The translations under genes were made by a program, and so were the position numbers. This document shows, in pieces, positions 24,141 to 36,607 of a stretch of DNA of 64,000 nucleotides (position 1 is the first letter of the stretch; each line of letters starts with the position of its first letter). Source of the stretch: Knufia peltigerae (Eukaryota; Ascomycota; Eurotiomycetes; Chaetothyriales; Trichomeriaceae); contig JAPDRN010000002.1 of NCBI GenBank assembly GCA_030247855.1, forward strand, positions 372,001 through 436,000, read 5' to 3'. The notes beneath the pieces are model-generated. The model ran no database searches. It saw only the letters and a list, made by a program, of their open reading frames with translations, and had not been told where the DNA came from.

Positions 24141-24886
24141 TTATTCCTCATCCTCATCACCCTCAACTGCGGTTTGAGCAATACGGTCCAGATCTCGCAT
24201 ACCGGCCTGCGTGATTCTTCGGCCACCCTTTCCGCTCGAGCCTTCGTCATCCTCGTCAACCTTCTCCAAGATTCCTAGCTTCTCCAGGGATTGCATGACT
24301 TTTCGGTCGACGGATCCCGAGGCATCGACGTGGTGTGAAGGTCTTGAGCCACGGTTCTTTGTGCTTCCGTGAACCTTTCGCAGGCGACCAACACCAACAG
24401 ACTTTCGGAGATAGACATGTCGGGCCACAGCGGCAGCTCGGACGTAGAACCAATCGGCGGACTGGGGAGGAAGTTCGTTGGAGTGTGAGGTCTTGACGGT
24501 ATCAACCCAACCTGTATAGCCATGGATGTCAGTATTGGGTTTGCGAAGAGTTTACCAGAATATTTTCCATCGGCAAAGAAAGAACCATTGTGTCCAAGCC
24601 GCATGGAATCTTTGGCGAAAAAACTGATCAGGGCCATATCTCACCAGGTATTTGGAGCTTTCCCTGTCTCTTCAAGAAATCGGCATAGGCGTTGATGAAT
24701 TTGTGCGCCTGGACAACATCTAGTCAGCGGTGTTTCTCATTTCTCATTTCCCCAAGTGCCGCGAGTTGTTCCTTTTATGTCTTCGCATGTTTTCCAGGCT
24801 CTTTCACTTTGCTTCGAGGGCTTCGGCGTTCGTGAATTTGTAGTGGGCGAACTTACATCGACATCGCGTACGGTAACTCCACCCAT
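24141..24886 (-). CDS. RPS19: 40S ribosomal protein eS19
   Basis: Exons 24886-24857, 24708-24645 and 24511-24141 sum to 465 bases (154 residues), the usual length of the family. The joins give MGGVTVRDVDAHKFINAYAD and KLQIPGWVDTVKTS. The sequence continues with SADWFYVRAAAVARHVYLRK, VGVGRLRKVHGSTKNRGSRP and RRITQAGMRDLDRIAQT, all hallmark eS19 blocks. The protein sits in the head of the small ribosomal subunit and is needed for 18S rRNA maturation. The introns (148 and 133 bp) are longer than most others in this window, a usual trait of ribosomal protein genes. I found no convincing snoRNA boxes in them. Confidence 0.97.
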
Positions 24887-25961
24887 GATTGCGGTTGTTG
24901 TCTGAAATGGCTTGCAATCGATGTGGAATTTGAGCGGGCTGTTGAGGATCTGAAGAGTCGTGAGTCGCAAGCAAATTCAACTTGTGCACACAAAGCCAAG
25001 ACTGAAGTCTTGGCATTTACTGCCGAACTTTAGCCGTGGAGTCTAGCCTCACCAGCAAAAAACATACCGTAAACACCAACTTTTCTATACCATTACCTGA
25101 ATCTCATACTTTATCTAAAATGAACGTTGAGTTATCTCCAGGGCAGTTTTTGAATATCACTGTGTTACTCGGCTTGCTGTTGGTCAGACAAAATGCCTTT
25201 TATTCCCGGGCAGCCCAGCCTTGGGCAAGCCTCAGAGTGCCTCCATCTCTCATATCGGCCGGATGCCCTAATATCCTCACACATGCCTCAAAAGTTCACT
25301 GATGTTTTGACTGTCCGTACTCAGCAGTCACTTGCATATCACGGACTTGCCGTCATCAGCTTGTACTTGCCCTTTGACATAATGATCTCCTTTACCGTTG
25401 TTCTCGCCAAACATATGACTGCAGCCTCATCTCTCACTTCACCAACTACGTACAGGCCGCGAGCATATGCCTGTGCTAGATGGAGAGCCATATAAGGTCC
25501 CTGAGTTCTTTATATCTCTTCCACCTCTGCAAACATCAATCCATGTCCTATATACCTTTCTTCTTTGCGATAACAGTGCCCCATGATCTCTGACTGCATC
25601 CAATCGTTGTACAGCTTCCATGCCATTCAACATCAAGTTCCTTGTTGACTTGCTGCTGTCCTTGTTACGTCCTTGCGCCCTTCCAGGCTAGAAGAATATT
25701 TTGCGGTGCAATTGCCTGAAGCATGCACTATGCCATGGACATCTGGTCTGCATATTCAATGCCGCGCATTCCTCCCTGCCAGTCACCGCCATCGCGGGCA
25801 GATTGTGGTGAGGCAGTATGGATCTGACCGCCTTTTCCGAGACCTCACCTGGAAATGAATCCTCACCGACTTTAGTCATTCCCTTCCTTCCAATCTTGGT
25901 ATTCGACAACTTTCCTCAGCGAAAAGGCCCTTGCTAGACCTGAATTCCTTCTGCGCTCAAG
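24887..25961. promoter_or_regulatory. Divergent promoter region RPS19 / DNA methyltransferase
   Basis: 1.07 kb between the start codons of two divergent genes, one expected to be strongly expressed and one weakly. No coding motif in the short frames present. The sequence gives no specific operator. Confidence 0.5.
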
Positions 25962-28900
25962 ATGCCACCTTTGCATTCCTTCTTTTCCGATGTTGAAGAT
26001 GCGGAAGTGATTGAGATCTCGGACAGCGATGACGAGAAGATCCTCGCCGATGAACAAACTCAGTCTAGCCTCACAGCGACTTTGAAGGATTTCTCACCAG
26101 AGTCGAATTTGTCAGATGACGAGATATTGGGGCCTCTCACTCGGTCGCAATCAGCGAAAACGTACAACGGGGGAGACACAAGGTCGACCGACTCTTCAGA
26201 TGATACGCTTGAAGGACTGTGTGAGGCACTTGCGGACGAACTTTACCAACTTGAGAGTCCTGAGGACCTGGCCCTTCTGTACCCTCGAAAATTCTCAACT
26301 TGGAGCAGTCTGCCGCCATGCACACCGGAGGATGATGCTTTGAGTGAGTTGATCACAATAGACAAACAAAACAGGATGAATGACGACGACGGTGACTTTG
26401 ATGAGTTTTATTTAGAAGATTTCTACGTCTACCGTTCTCCGGAACAGCCATCCGGGTTCAAAGGACAGTATGAAAACTTAGTGACGGTGCAGACCTCTTG
26501 CAAAACCGAGGTCTTCTTAGTGGATGGAACTCTGGTACACAACGGCATCCGTCGACATATAAGATGCGCCGAGATATCTGCTGTGTCATTTGGGCAGCTT
26601 GAGAAGCTAGAAACTTCCACCACAGAATATGACATCTGGATCAATACTTCTATCTCCGCGCAGAAGAAGTACTGGTATCGACTTCGTAAGCCAGTTCCAG
26701 GATACAGAGAATATTGGAGAGACTTTCTGTGGGTCTCTGATCTCAGCAAGCACGTTCTCGACTTCCTCAAAAGCAGCGACAATGGTGTAAGACTAGGGGA
26801 TTTCGAGAAAGCCTTCTGGCGATGGCTAAGTCGTCAACACGGCGACACTGTATCTTCGTGGCATGCTCAGTGTGGCAAGAAGGAGGATCTCCGACCTTGG
26901 CTATGCCAGCACCGCTTCTTCTTATGGAACACTTTCTATTGTCTCCACAGTGACCCCGACGTTGTATCAAAACATCCACTGTGGAAAGACCTCGGGCTGT
27001 TTGACTGTCGTGATGACAAGCGAAACCAGTCCAAATCAGAAAAGAGTATCGTCACTCCCAATGTCGGCGCCCAATTTCTTAGGGTCTTTCCACGCTGGCA
27101 AGGGTTACAGTTACTACAGGTTGTTGAGCCTTGTCCAGACGTCAGAGCCTATAGACACCAAAGGGTCCGTGAGTGGAAGTTTCCCCAAAAGTTTTCCTAT
27201 CGTCAGAATGACAATTTCAGCGGCGACCGAATCTCCAAAGCCGCCTATATCCTCGAGGAAACAAGACCAGGCCATCATATTGTACCGCCACTTAATGACC
27301 TCAAAGGCAAACTTGTCATCATCCAACTGGGAAACACCCAACAATGTGAGTTGCGCTATGCATTCGTTCGATGGACATCGAACTTGTCCAAGACAATCAA
27401 GGTGATATGGGCAGTTTTACCGTCAAGTACGCTCTGTGGCTCTCAGAAAGATCGCACTGAATACCCTATTGGTAATGAACTATTGTGAGTAATCTTCTTG
27501 ATGTAGATAGCAGAACTAATCAAGATTAGTTTTACCGATGAATGTAACTGCGAAGAAATTCCAGTCGCAAATGTTGTCAGGACAGTTAATGTCAGTGCCT
27601 TTACAGATCACGCGAAGGAGAGTGAGGATGCGAAACTGTTTATTCATACTCTGTATCGTGAAAAAGAAGAGTGTTTCATCACCGCCATCGAGGACGAGCT
27701 TGTGTGTCATTGTCAAAGCCGGATAAATAAGAAAATTGCGCCATCACGGCTACATCCAGTACAGAACAATATCGAATGCCCGAAGATGAAGGTACTCAGT
27801 TTATTCGCAGGCGGTGGTCTGTGGGATCACGGCTTCACATGTTCTGGCTATGCAGAGATCGACACCGCCATTGAGCATAGCGAGATGGCTATGCTAAATC
27901 ATCAAGCAAATTATCACCACTCGACGGAGACCCAATACAAACTTGACTCTGTGAATGCGGTACTCCGAAGAATCCTAACAGGGGACGAGCCTATCAAACA
28001 CATGGATTGCCTCATTGCCGGCTGTCCCTGTCAAGGATTTAGCGGTCTGAACAGACATCCTGACTCAGAAGGTTCTCTGAGAAATTGCTCACTGCTTGCC
28101 ACGACACTGTCGTGGATTGAGACATTCATGCCTGCTTATGCGATTATTGAGAACCTCCCCAGAATGATGGAGAACAGGAGTCCCAATGAAGGCAAGCAAG
28201 CCGTATGTCACCTGGTGGCACTAGGGTATCAGGTTCGCACAAAGGTTTGCGAGGTAGCCAAATTCGATGGGGCATCAAAGCGGAAGCGACTCATTATCAT
28301 CGCTGCTGCACCGGGGGCGGTTCTGCCAGTATCAATAGACGAGACCTCAGACCCGAGAGCGTGCGCGGTGACCATGGCTGATCTACCACCGGTTCATAAT
28401 GATGTCACTATCAACATCCTGGATCCATACCACGTTCCAATCTCTCGACTCAAAGTGTCCCTACAGGACGAAGTCAGCTTAAGGAATGTCGTTCAACGTA
28501 TCCCGACGAGCCCGAGTGGAATGTCTCTGAGTAAAGCCTATTACCATGGCCATTTGACGCCCTCACAGAACAAGTGGTTTCGAACTCTCAACGACAACCA
28601 CCAAGCCAAAAACTCCAGTCGCTACAGAAGGATCGACCCAGACAAGCCGTTTCCAACCATTTGCACCAAAATTGCGCCCGACAGTTCGGCGAATGGAGAA
28701 ATGATGCACCCCTTTGAACATCGAACGATTTCACTTCGAGAGGCGATGCGGGCTATGGATCTCCCCAAGAATTTCTTGTTGATCGGGACAGTCGCTCAAC
28801 AATATGGGGTCCTCGGGAATGGGGTCCCCTATTCATTGGGGGCGATGTTAGGTCGAGTGGTTGGCAAATGCTGGAGAGCGACTTTGGGTCGGGGAGCAGG

Positions 28901-29105
28901 CCCTCCTGCTTCCACGCGCAACAAAGAGAGCCAGACCTCTGTGCAGCTTGGATTGAGCGTTACCGTTCCAAACATCGCACCTCGACGACACAAACGGGCA
29001 ATCGTTCTGGACGAAGAAGACGAGAAGAGTGATGGGAACGTGTCTTCCACTTCGGATGTTGTTTTTCTAGAGGCCAAACCAGTAAAGAAGAACCGCCTGG
29101 AGTGA
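25962..29105 (+). CDS. C5-cytosine DNA methyltransferase, RID/DmtA-like
   Basis: Exons 25962-27484 and 27530-29105 with a 45-bp intron give 1032 residues. The join reads IGNELFFTDECNCEEIPVAN. Residues 1-90 are acidic (VIEISDSDDEKIL). Residues about 190-280 resemble the replication-foci/RFD-like region of fungal methyltransferases (EYDIWINTS, KKYWYRLRKPVPGYREYW, LWVSDLSKHVLDFL). A BAH-like region spans about 440-565. The catalytic part starts at about residue 594. It has motif I LSLFAGGG (Phe600), motif IV AGCPCQGFS with catalytic Cys675, motif VI IIENLP (Glu715), motif VIII FDGASKRKRLIIIA and motif X QYGVLGNGVPYSLGAMLG. Such enzymes act in RIP, MIP and sexual development. Motif VI is ENL, not the EQT reported for RID/Masc1, so the exact subfamily is open. 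All core catalytic residues appear intact. Confidence 0.88.
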
Positions 29106-29773
29106 GTTATGATATTCGTGACCGCGATGTGGTTTGATATGAATTCCTGTAAAGTGGCGAAGAATGGACACCGAAGAAGGAAATGGAAAAAGGGCCTGAG
29201 ATTTCTTTCCCACGCACAGGTATCCCGTGATTCCATGATATCTCACTCTCGACTTTTCCTTCTTCACGCGCAGCTATCTTGTGATTCCCATTTGACTCAC
29301 CTGGTCCATGAAGAGCAAAAGAAGAGAGTCTCGCGATCGAGGACCAGATTCGAAATCCCTAGAAGGTGAAAATTGACATGAGTTTTGTGACAGTGTGAAA
29401 ACGTACCGAACCAGGCTGGCGAGAGTTGAAGAATGAAGATTGATGTTGCACGAGATGAGTAAACAGAACTCAAAAGAGAAGGAAGGAGGAAAACCCAAGG
29501 CAGGAACACGGTCGCCTCCAGCGTTGTGAATATGAAATATGGATTCGAAGCATTCAAAAGATGTATGTATTGGTCCAGTAGGTCAATATCGAGACCGGTA
29601 TTCCTTACTCGAGGTACTTTCTACCATGGCGTCCTATGATGCCTTGGGTCAGAGCTCATCATGACATGAGAAGACTCAAATTTCCGAGTTCACATTCTCA
29701 ATCGACCTTCGCTTGACGTGCGTCCGCGAGTGCCATTGATCAAGCACAACAACAAAAACAACCACCATGGAGT
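29106..29773. other. Intergenic, convergent 3' flanks
   Basis: Two facing 3' UTR regions (DNA methyltransferase and P450). No gene seen. Confidence 0.55.
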
Positions 29774-31473
29774 TTAACTCAAAACTTCCACGTCGAGCAA
29801 ACACCTTCTACCCTTCGGGGCTATATTGAACCTGTCCTCCATCTCCATATCCCACTCGGTCATGGTTTCGTTGAGCGTCAACCTGACTTTTGTGAAGATG
29901 CGACTCGTGGCGATGTACAGTTCTGCTCGGGCCAAGTTTTGACCTATACAGTTCCTAGGTCCCAGACTGAACGGAGTCAAAGCCGCATTCATATCTTTTA
30001 GTTTGTCGTTGCTACCGGCGGCGTTTTCATCGACAAGCCATCTTTCCGGCCAAAACTCGTCTGGGTGAGGAAACAAACTGGCGTCACGGTGGTGGACATA
30101 ATTTTGCATCCCGACAAAAGCACCGACAGGTAACAAGTACTTGTCGACACTGACCGACTGTTCGAGTACGCGTGGCAAGGTCGAAATGATGGTGGGGTAT
30201 AAACGAAAAGTCTCCTTGATGACCGCGTTGAGAAAAGGGAGGTCTTGAAGTTCGCCGAGTGTGTGGCCGGGCGCGGCGAAAAGTTCGGCCCGCAGACGTT
30301 CCTGGCGAACTTGGTCCCTGGCCATCGAGTACAAAAGGTAGGTGAGGGTGGTGCTGGTGGTTCCGGACCCGGCGAAAGCGATCGACATCATCTCGTCCAC
30401 CAACTCGGGTTGGTTCAGCCTGCGACCCAGAAACCCGTCGACGTTCATCGTGGCCGGAGTGGCCATGAAACGTTGTCGGGTGTCTTGGGCAGCCTCGTTG
30501 GCCTGAAACCCTTGGACCAACGCGCTCGTCATCTTCTCCCACAGGTCCCAGCCGCGGTACGACCGGCCGACGAACCCGGGAAGGTGACGGCCCACACCGC
30601 GCTGGATGATGGGAAGCGCGGCGCGAACCTGGATCGCCACGGCGCTCGAGTCCATGGCTCGGAGGTACGTGAGGGAGTCCCCCGCGGGGCTGTCGCCGTA
30701 GTGTCGGTTGAAGGCGCACTTGAGGATGACCTCGAGACTGAAAAGGCCGTCGAGGAGGAAAACGTCGGCCGTGCCGTTTTCCGAGGAGACGATGCGCCGG
30801 ACCAGCACGTCGGCCTTTTCGGCGATGAAACTCTCATTCTCGAGGACCGCCTGCTGGCTGAAAACGGGATTTTGGAGCTTGCGTCGAGCAGAGTGTGCTT
30901 CCTTGCTGTGAAAGGTGAAAATGTTGCCCGGCCCGTCGTTGGCCAATTTTGTGTCCTCGTAGAAATGGATCGTCTTGTTGCTGGTCTTTTGGCTGTAGAT
31001 GGACCGGTACGCCGACCAGTCAGAGATGGAAACCTCATTGGTTCCGATGCGAACGACCGGCCCGTACTTGTCGTGCAGGCTGCGTAGGGTCTAGAATTTT
31101 TGTAGAGGAAGCCCGTGAGTACAAGCCAAAGAATTGAACAGCAACAGGAAGGGGAAAAGGGAGAGATTCACTGACTTGTGCTCTGTGTAATCCTGCTTGA
31201 GCAGGTGTCATGTACGACCGGGATATTCTTGCAAGCCACGGCCCGGGAACAGGCGCCAGAGGATGGAAGAAGGCATTGTAGATGGTCTGAAAACGAACCT
31301 GTTAGATATTTCTCTTAAAAAAGAAGAGACGCAGATACGAAGACACATGTCAGGTGCCGTACTTTTATGATGGTGTTACCTATGATGAGGATAGCCAAAA
31401 GGCCGAGAGCCGGAAGTACTGGCTTCTCCATCACGGTGTCCAAGGACAAGCGATCTCTGAGAAGTTGCGCCAT
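29774..31473 (-). CDS. Cytochrome P450 monooxygenase
   Basis: Exons 31473-31363, 31286-31176 and 31090-29774 sum to 1539 bases (512 residues). The N-terminus has a membrane anchor (VLPALGLLAILIIGNTIIK), then TIYNAFFHPLAPVPGPW, the usual proline hinge. It continues LHRAQTLRSLHDKYGPVVRI. The I-helix is MSIAFAGSGTTSTTLTYLL, ExxR is IKETFRLYP, the PERF-like block is DEFWPERW, and the heme loop is FSLGPRNCIGQNLARAE with Cys455. It is a full-length ER-bound, class II-type fungal P450. The substrate is unknown and no biosynthetic partner genes are nearby. The coding region 30240-30960 is visibly richer in G+C than the flanks, which also explains a long antisense open frame. Six CTG triplets lie just upstream of the ATG (31508-31525). 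Confidence 0.95.
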
Positions 31474-34400
31474 CTTGTTGATCGAGCCTGGCAAGCTGAG
31501 ATACAGACTGCTGCTGCTGCTGCTGTTGCTACTGTTGTCCGTTCACGTTTTGGCTTCAAACGTGGTAGAAGGGGAAGACAAGAAAGAAAAGTCAAACACC
31601 CACCCACCCCGTCAACTGGAGGATTTAATCATGATATTTCTGCAGTGAATACTCCGTAGAGACCACCCACATCTCGCCGGAGCAAGTTCATGTTGGACGC
31701 GGCTCCATGATTCCTCGTGGAAGACTTCACGTCTGGGCTCGTGCAAAACCCAACAGTCCATGGGGTTCGAGGGTCACAGTCCCACCTGGCTGTACTGTAT
31801 GAGTGTTGGTTGACCATAGACAGAGGAGCCGGAAGGCCACGAGGGGGGCAAGTACCAGAGTAAAAACGACCAAGTACGAAGTAGATACTCCATTTCCCCC
31901 AAGGATATCACAGTATCACAGTACATGTGCACGGTATCAAAAGATGGAGGGTTTGGGGTAAGTTTTCGGGACCCCAGTCAACTTTGTCTCAAGTCGTGAT
32001 AAGAGACTCCAAAAAGCCGGGGTTCGCTTAGATAAGGTACAAAACCCACCCAGGTACTCACTCGGGCGTGGATACAAACAACAAGGCTGTGGGAGAGATT
32101 CAAAGACTCACCACTGGCGGCACTCCCCTCAATACAGGCAGATGTATCAGATATAAAAGGGCTCGTACCTTTCATGGTTGCAATTTTCGAGGGATTTATT
32201 TTGCAACTTACTACACTCGCATTTGCAGTGCCGACAACCTTTTGCCTCTTGTTCCAGGACTTATCTTACCTTTGTGTCGTAGGAAGAACTTGGACCCAAC
32301 AAGATCTGGTCTTGCTAAGAAACCATTCGACGACTGACTGAAGTATGGTCCTAGGCTTGCAATGACCAAGATTTCACAGTCGGTCGTCGATACAATACTC
32401 GGAAACCTTGTAGGTAAGAGAAGAGGCTCCAAGTAGTAGTCGACCGAGTCATGGCAGGCTTGGACGCGGGCACGGGCAGAACAACAACTCCTCGGTCGAC
32501 AGCGATAGCGAGTAGAATCCAGTCAGGAAGAAGGACTCTGGATGTCAGGCATGCCATGCAATGGAAAATACGTCGTCATCTTACCGAGTACGGCATGAAT
32601 TGATGATTCACTCAATGGTCCTTTTGGCTGACTTGACAATCACTGATTGCTGCCTTTGACGGGTCCAGCCACGGTGCCTTACGAGCGATACGAGAAGCAG
32701 TGGCTGTGAGCTGCAGCGTAACTTCTAGCTGCATCAAACTGCGGCCTTGATCTGACAGTTCATCCAGCCACCTTGTCTGCAATTATTCGTCTTCGTACTC
32801 GTCACTGCACGGTGAGTAATATGTCAAATACTCGGACGAGGTACTGGTGGGTGCTCGGAATGAAATGCCGTCCTGTACTCCATAATGACCTATAGAATAC
32901 TCCGTATGCTCTGGTAATCTGATTCTACCTACATTTGGACCCCAAGGCTTATCTGTCTGACAGAAGCGAGCCTTGTTGATAGGGAACAAGCGGTATGAAG
33001 TATGTTCTGCGAGATTGCGGATGGCTGATCCTCCGAACTCGCTACTGAGTACGGAGTGCAGCAGAGCACCTTCAGGTACGAGTTACTGCGAACCAGTGTT
33101 GCACTTTGTAACCATTGATCGCATGACCTGTTTGGAACTTGCTCGGCTAGGAAAGCGAATGCAAATCAAGAGTTTCTCGCACTCGTAGTTCAAAGCAAGG
33201 CCCGAGCGAGAAAGAGTTCACAGGGCGTGCATAAAATCCTGGGGAAATTGTGCTTCACGGAACCGGGTTTAGCATGTGTATACGATCGCCATCGCAGGCG
33301 CAGTTCCCATGATCAGGTGCATAGCGCCGGCAACGCCAAGTGCCTATTAGTCGCTAGAATACTTACTCGTACTCGACAGTAGACCCGGGTAGGTTACTAG
33401 CTGGGTTGACCTTTTGAACGGCGTCAAGACTGTTGATGAGCTGTTCGGCTACGTCCGCTAGGGGGGGTTGAGTCTGCTGATCAGAGATACCTGAGTGCTG
33501 TACTCGTACCTGGATGTGAATCAATCATAAGCAGCAAAGAATACTCCGTAGTACAGGTGCTAATGAAGCAAACAGGGACTCAACTAGGCTTTTTTGAACA
33601 CTCCGACTCGCTGTACTCCATCCTGTACGCAAAAAAATCGGTTTGAACGGCAACCAAGTACAGGATGCTCGGACTTTCGGTCCGTTACGAACAGTGGACA
33701 TAGGGCTCCCTAATGCTTAGGCCCGCCGGAAACGAGAAATGCCCAAATTTGAGTTGCGTGATTTTTGATTCATGGGCTCCTCATGGCGGGAGAAGGAGGG
33801 TGCAGTACAATGTCTGTTTCATAGAGTGATCGCGATCGCGATCGCGCGAAGTTTCTGCATTGCTAACGAAGAATTACGAGACGACATCGTGAAAAGTCTA
33901 CGGGCTTCGAGCCTTGGCGGAAAATACTCGGCGGACGAAGTCTCCATTAACAAGACCAGAAGAATCTTGAGCGGAGCGGCGAGAAATCCTTTGTCGAGGG
34001 GCAGTGGCGGTGGTGCAGATGAACACTCGTACTAGGTACCTGTAGAGGAAACACAGTATTGTATTGTCGATGACCCATGCCATCCGAGGAAGCAGCAGCG
34101 GATGGTCTTCCCGGTATGAAGGAGGAGGGCAAGACCGCCTGGCAAGAACCTAGTCGACAGGGAGAAGGGTGCATGATCGATCAGTTGATCAGGCAACACC
34201 AATGACAGCGACTGGCCTGCTTTAGGAAATCTGCCTAGTTGAGATGCAGAATGTGAGCGGGCCAGGCAGAGACGGAGGAGTACAGTATGACGCCGATTTG
34301 TCCTCTGTAGCCTGAGATGTTCGGGCGAAGGAGCATGTACGAGCTTCCGATCCCAGTATTTGTTCTCCGTCCTCTTAGGGATACCTCGCAAGCGAGAAAC

Positions 34401-36607
34401 AAAGGGCAGCAATCCATGATGACGGGACAGCAGGATGCGGAGTGACCGTGGAGAGCATTACCAGGAAGCCAACGTCAGCATTCCTTGGGTGCGGACAGAG
34501 GCCATCTTGGTACAGTACAATAATACTCCATACTGAAGCCACAATCCTCCATGGGTTTGGCACGGCAGTCTTGGGACAGTACCTAGTACTTTTCACACGG
34601 AAATGTTTCAGAACTGTTCGTCCCTGGTCTTCTGAGAATTTGCTCGGGACGATTAATAATGTGCCTCAGTACTCCGTAAGGGTTCGCAGCCTGGTCTGAT
34701 GAGCAATAATAGTACTCATAGTGGCTCGAGTGTTGGGGCCTCGGGCCGGCGTGTGGCTTTTTGGGATGGACACCTGATTACTCGATACTCGATGCTCGCA
34801 ACTCTAGAGGTACCTCGTTCTGTACCCATGGGTGCATGGGTGCCCGTTCTTATTTCTCCCAGCCACTGGAATTTCTGCATTGGGACCCTTTGGGCAGAAG
34901 TTTGCACAGGCGCTGAGTCACCGCTCTTCTGCTGCTGCACGGAAATCTTCAGGCATCCATTGCATTGTCGATCTAATCAGACCAGTCGCCGTGCTCATCA
35001 CACCACCCCTCTCTCGCCTAGTAGTTAAGAAAGCTGTCTACTGCAGCCTATGTACGGAGTAGGCAAGCAGTCCTTCATAGTGATTTGTCGTTGGACCGGC
35101 GACATACTGTGGTATGGTCCCGAGCGCGGAGCTATCAAACAAGCATTTCAATCTCGATCGCACACCTCATCGTAGTCTTGCAATTTTTCAATGCCTTTTG
35201 TTGTCGGGTTGCGAAATGAAGCTAGCGGCTATGAGCGTCCGGATGCCTGTACGGAGAAATTATTTTTTTCATGACGGTGTGTGATCCCAGGTGGGCCGGA
35301 AGATACCAGAGCCTCAAGGACTTTTGGGTTTTCTAATGACATCAATGAAAGCCGGTGCCGGCGCCCGCAACAGCCGCATTGGTTTGTAATGTTTAGCAAA
35401 GGATCAATTGGGCGGGGGGAAACGAGCATGAATTGATCATGATTTTGCTGTCGGATCAGGCAGCATTTCCGCAATCCGGCAACACAGGGTCCATCCTTTG
35501 TCATCCGGGCGTACCTAACAGGACAGGGGTGCGGGCGCTTCAATAACAAGCACGGTTCTGACATGGTGCTACTGTCGCTATTGCGAGTGGTGAGAACATC
35601 ATTCGACGGTGGGGGGGTTGTACTGTTTCCACGCTTTGCCATAGATACTGTAACCAGGTTCGATGTGCTGTACTGGTGTGATGGGGCCCAGTATGTTTGT
35701 GCGTCTAGTCGGTGTGCTGCCTGCAATATACAAACATGCTTGTTACAAGGTTCCTACTACATAGGTAGCGAATCCTCGTATACTCGTGGACTCGGATCTT
35801 GGGGTGGGTAATAGAGTGCTGACATTCTACGATTTGGTGACATAGCGGAATGGGCGCCATGGAATGGAAAGTCGTCGCAAGGCCACGGCATGAGGCTCGT
35901 TCGCTGGTACGGAGGGGCGTACTCGTTACTCCGTAATATTGTAGTCATTCATACCTCCCTAAGGCAAGCAAGTAGTCTCTGCTGTCAGAAATTGAACATC
36001 CCAATGGTGCCGGGTTCCAGCAAAGGCCGATTTAATGCCCTTGGCAAGACCCTCGTTCCCCGGTCATCCGCCAATCAAAACGCCGGGTCCGCGGCCTTGC
36101 CAAACCGCCTCGCTCTGGCATCTTCTTCTCTCACGGCGATAACCACATGCATATTCTCTCGCGCATCCGACAACTCCGGCCGCTGACCTATTCGTCCGCT
36201 TTTCCTACGCTGGACTCATGCGCTCGCTGCCTTCGTGTTCCGATGGTTGGATCCAGCAATGGAAGCTGCCTTCTATGGCCGAGCTCTTTAATAGTCCTCG
36301 CGCCTTCGCGTCGTTGGAAATGTTTCCTGTCCATCTCGTCCCATACCTAGTACTCGCATAATATCCTCTGTACCGCATTTTGACCTGCGCCTGGTCGCGA
36401 CTCATTTGCTATCCCCTCTTCGTATAGATAAACATCCCATCACTCGTTGTGACTACCCTTCCTCCTCAGTCAGAACCACGTCATTACCACGGTCGCTTAT
36501 CCCCCGCAACGCTTTGAGCGAGCCTCGTTTCGGTTGAACGTACTGAGAGGGTGAGAGTGGCCTGTATAACAAGAAAGAGTGTGGTTCAAACCAGTACAAG
36601 CGCACGG
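31474..36607. other. 5.1-kb gene-free region rich in TACTCCGTA/TACGGAGTA
   Basis: The largest gap in the window, between two divergent genes. Open frames are short (longest 165 codons, 35229-35726 minus) with no motif or coding bias. The 9-mer TACTCCGTA or its complement occurs at 31650, 32898, 33542, 34670, 35053 and 35927, with a partial copy at 33050. Also present are a GATCGC triplication and several GTACTCGTA-like words. No transposase, reverse transcriptase, LTR or terminal repeat was recognised. Confidence 0.5.
33828..33845. repeat. GATCGC triplicate
   Basis: Three perfect GATCGC units in a row, self-complementary (CGATCG core). Function unknown; may be chance. Confidence 0.7.

Noticed and set aside
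24512..24856. snoRNAs in the two long RPS19 introns
   Set aside because: I could not find matching C and D boxes with terminal stems; long introns alone are not evidence.
30245..31087. 280-codon open frame antisense to the P450
   Set aside because: It lies wholly opposite a P450 exon with intact motifs, has no recognisable domain, and is explained by the GC-rich third positions of the sense gene.
35229..35726. 165-codon minus-strand frame in the gene-free block
   Set aside because: No domain, no coding-like bias and no neighbouring exon; left as chance.
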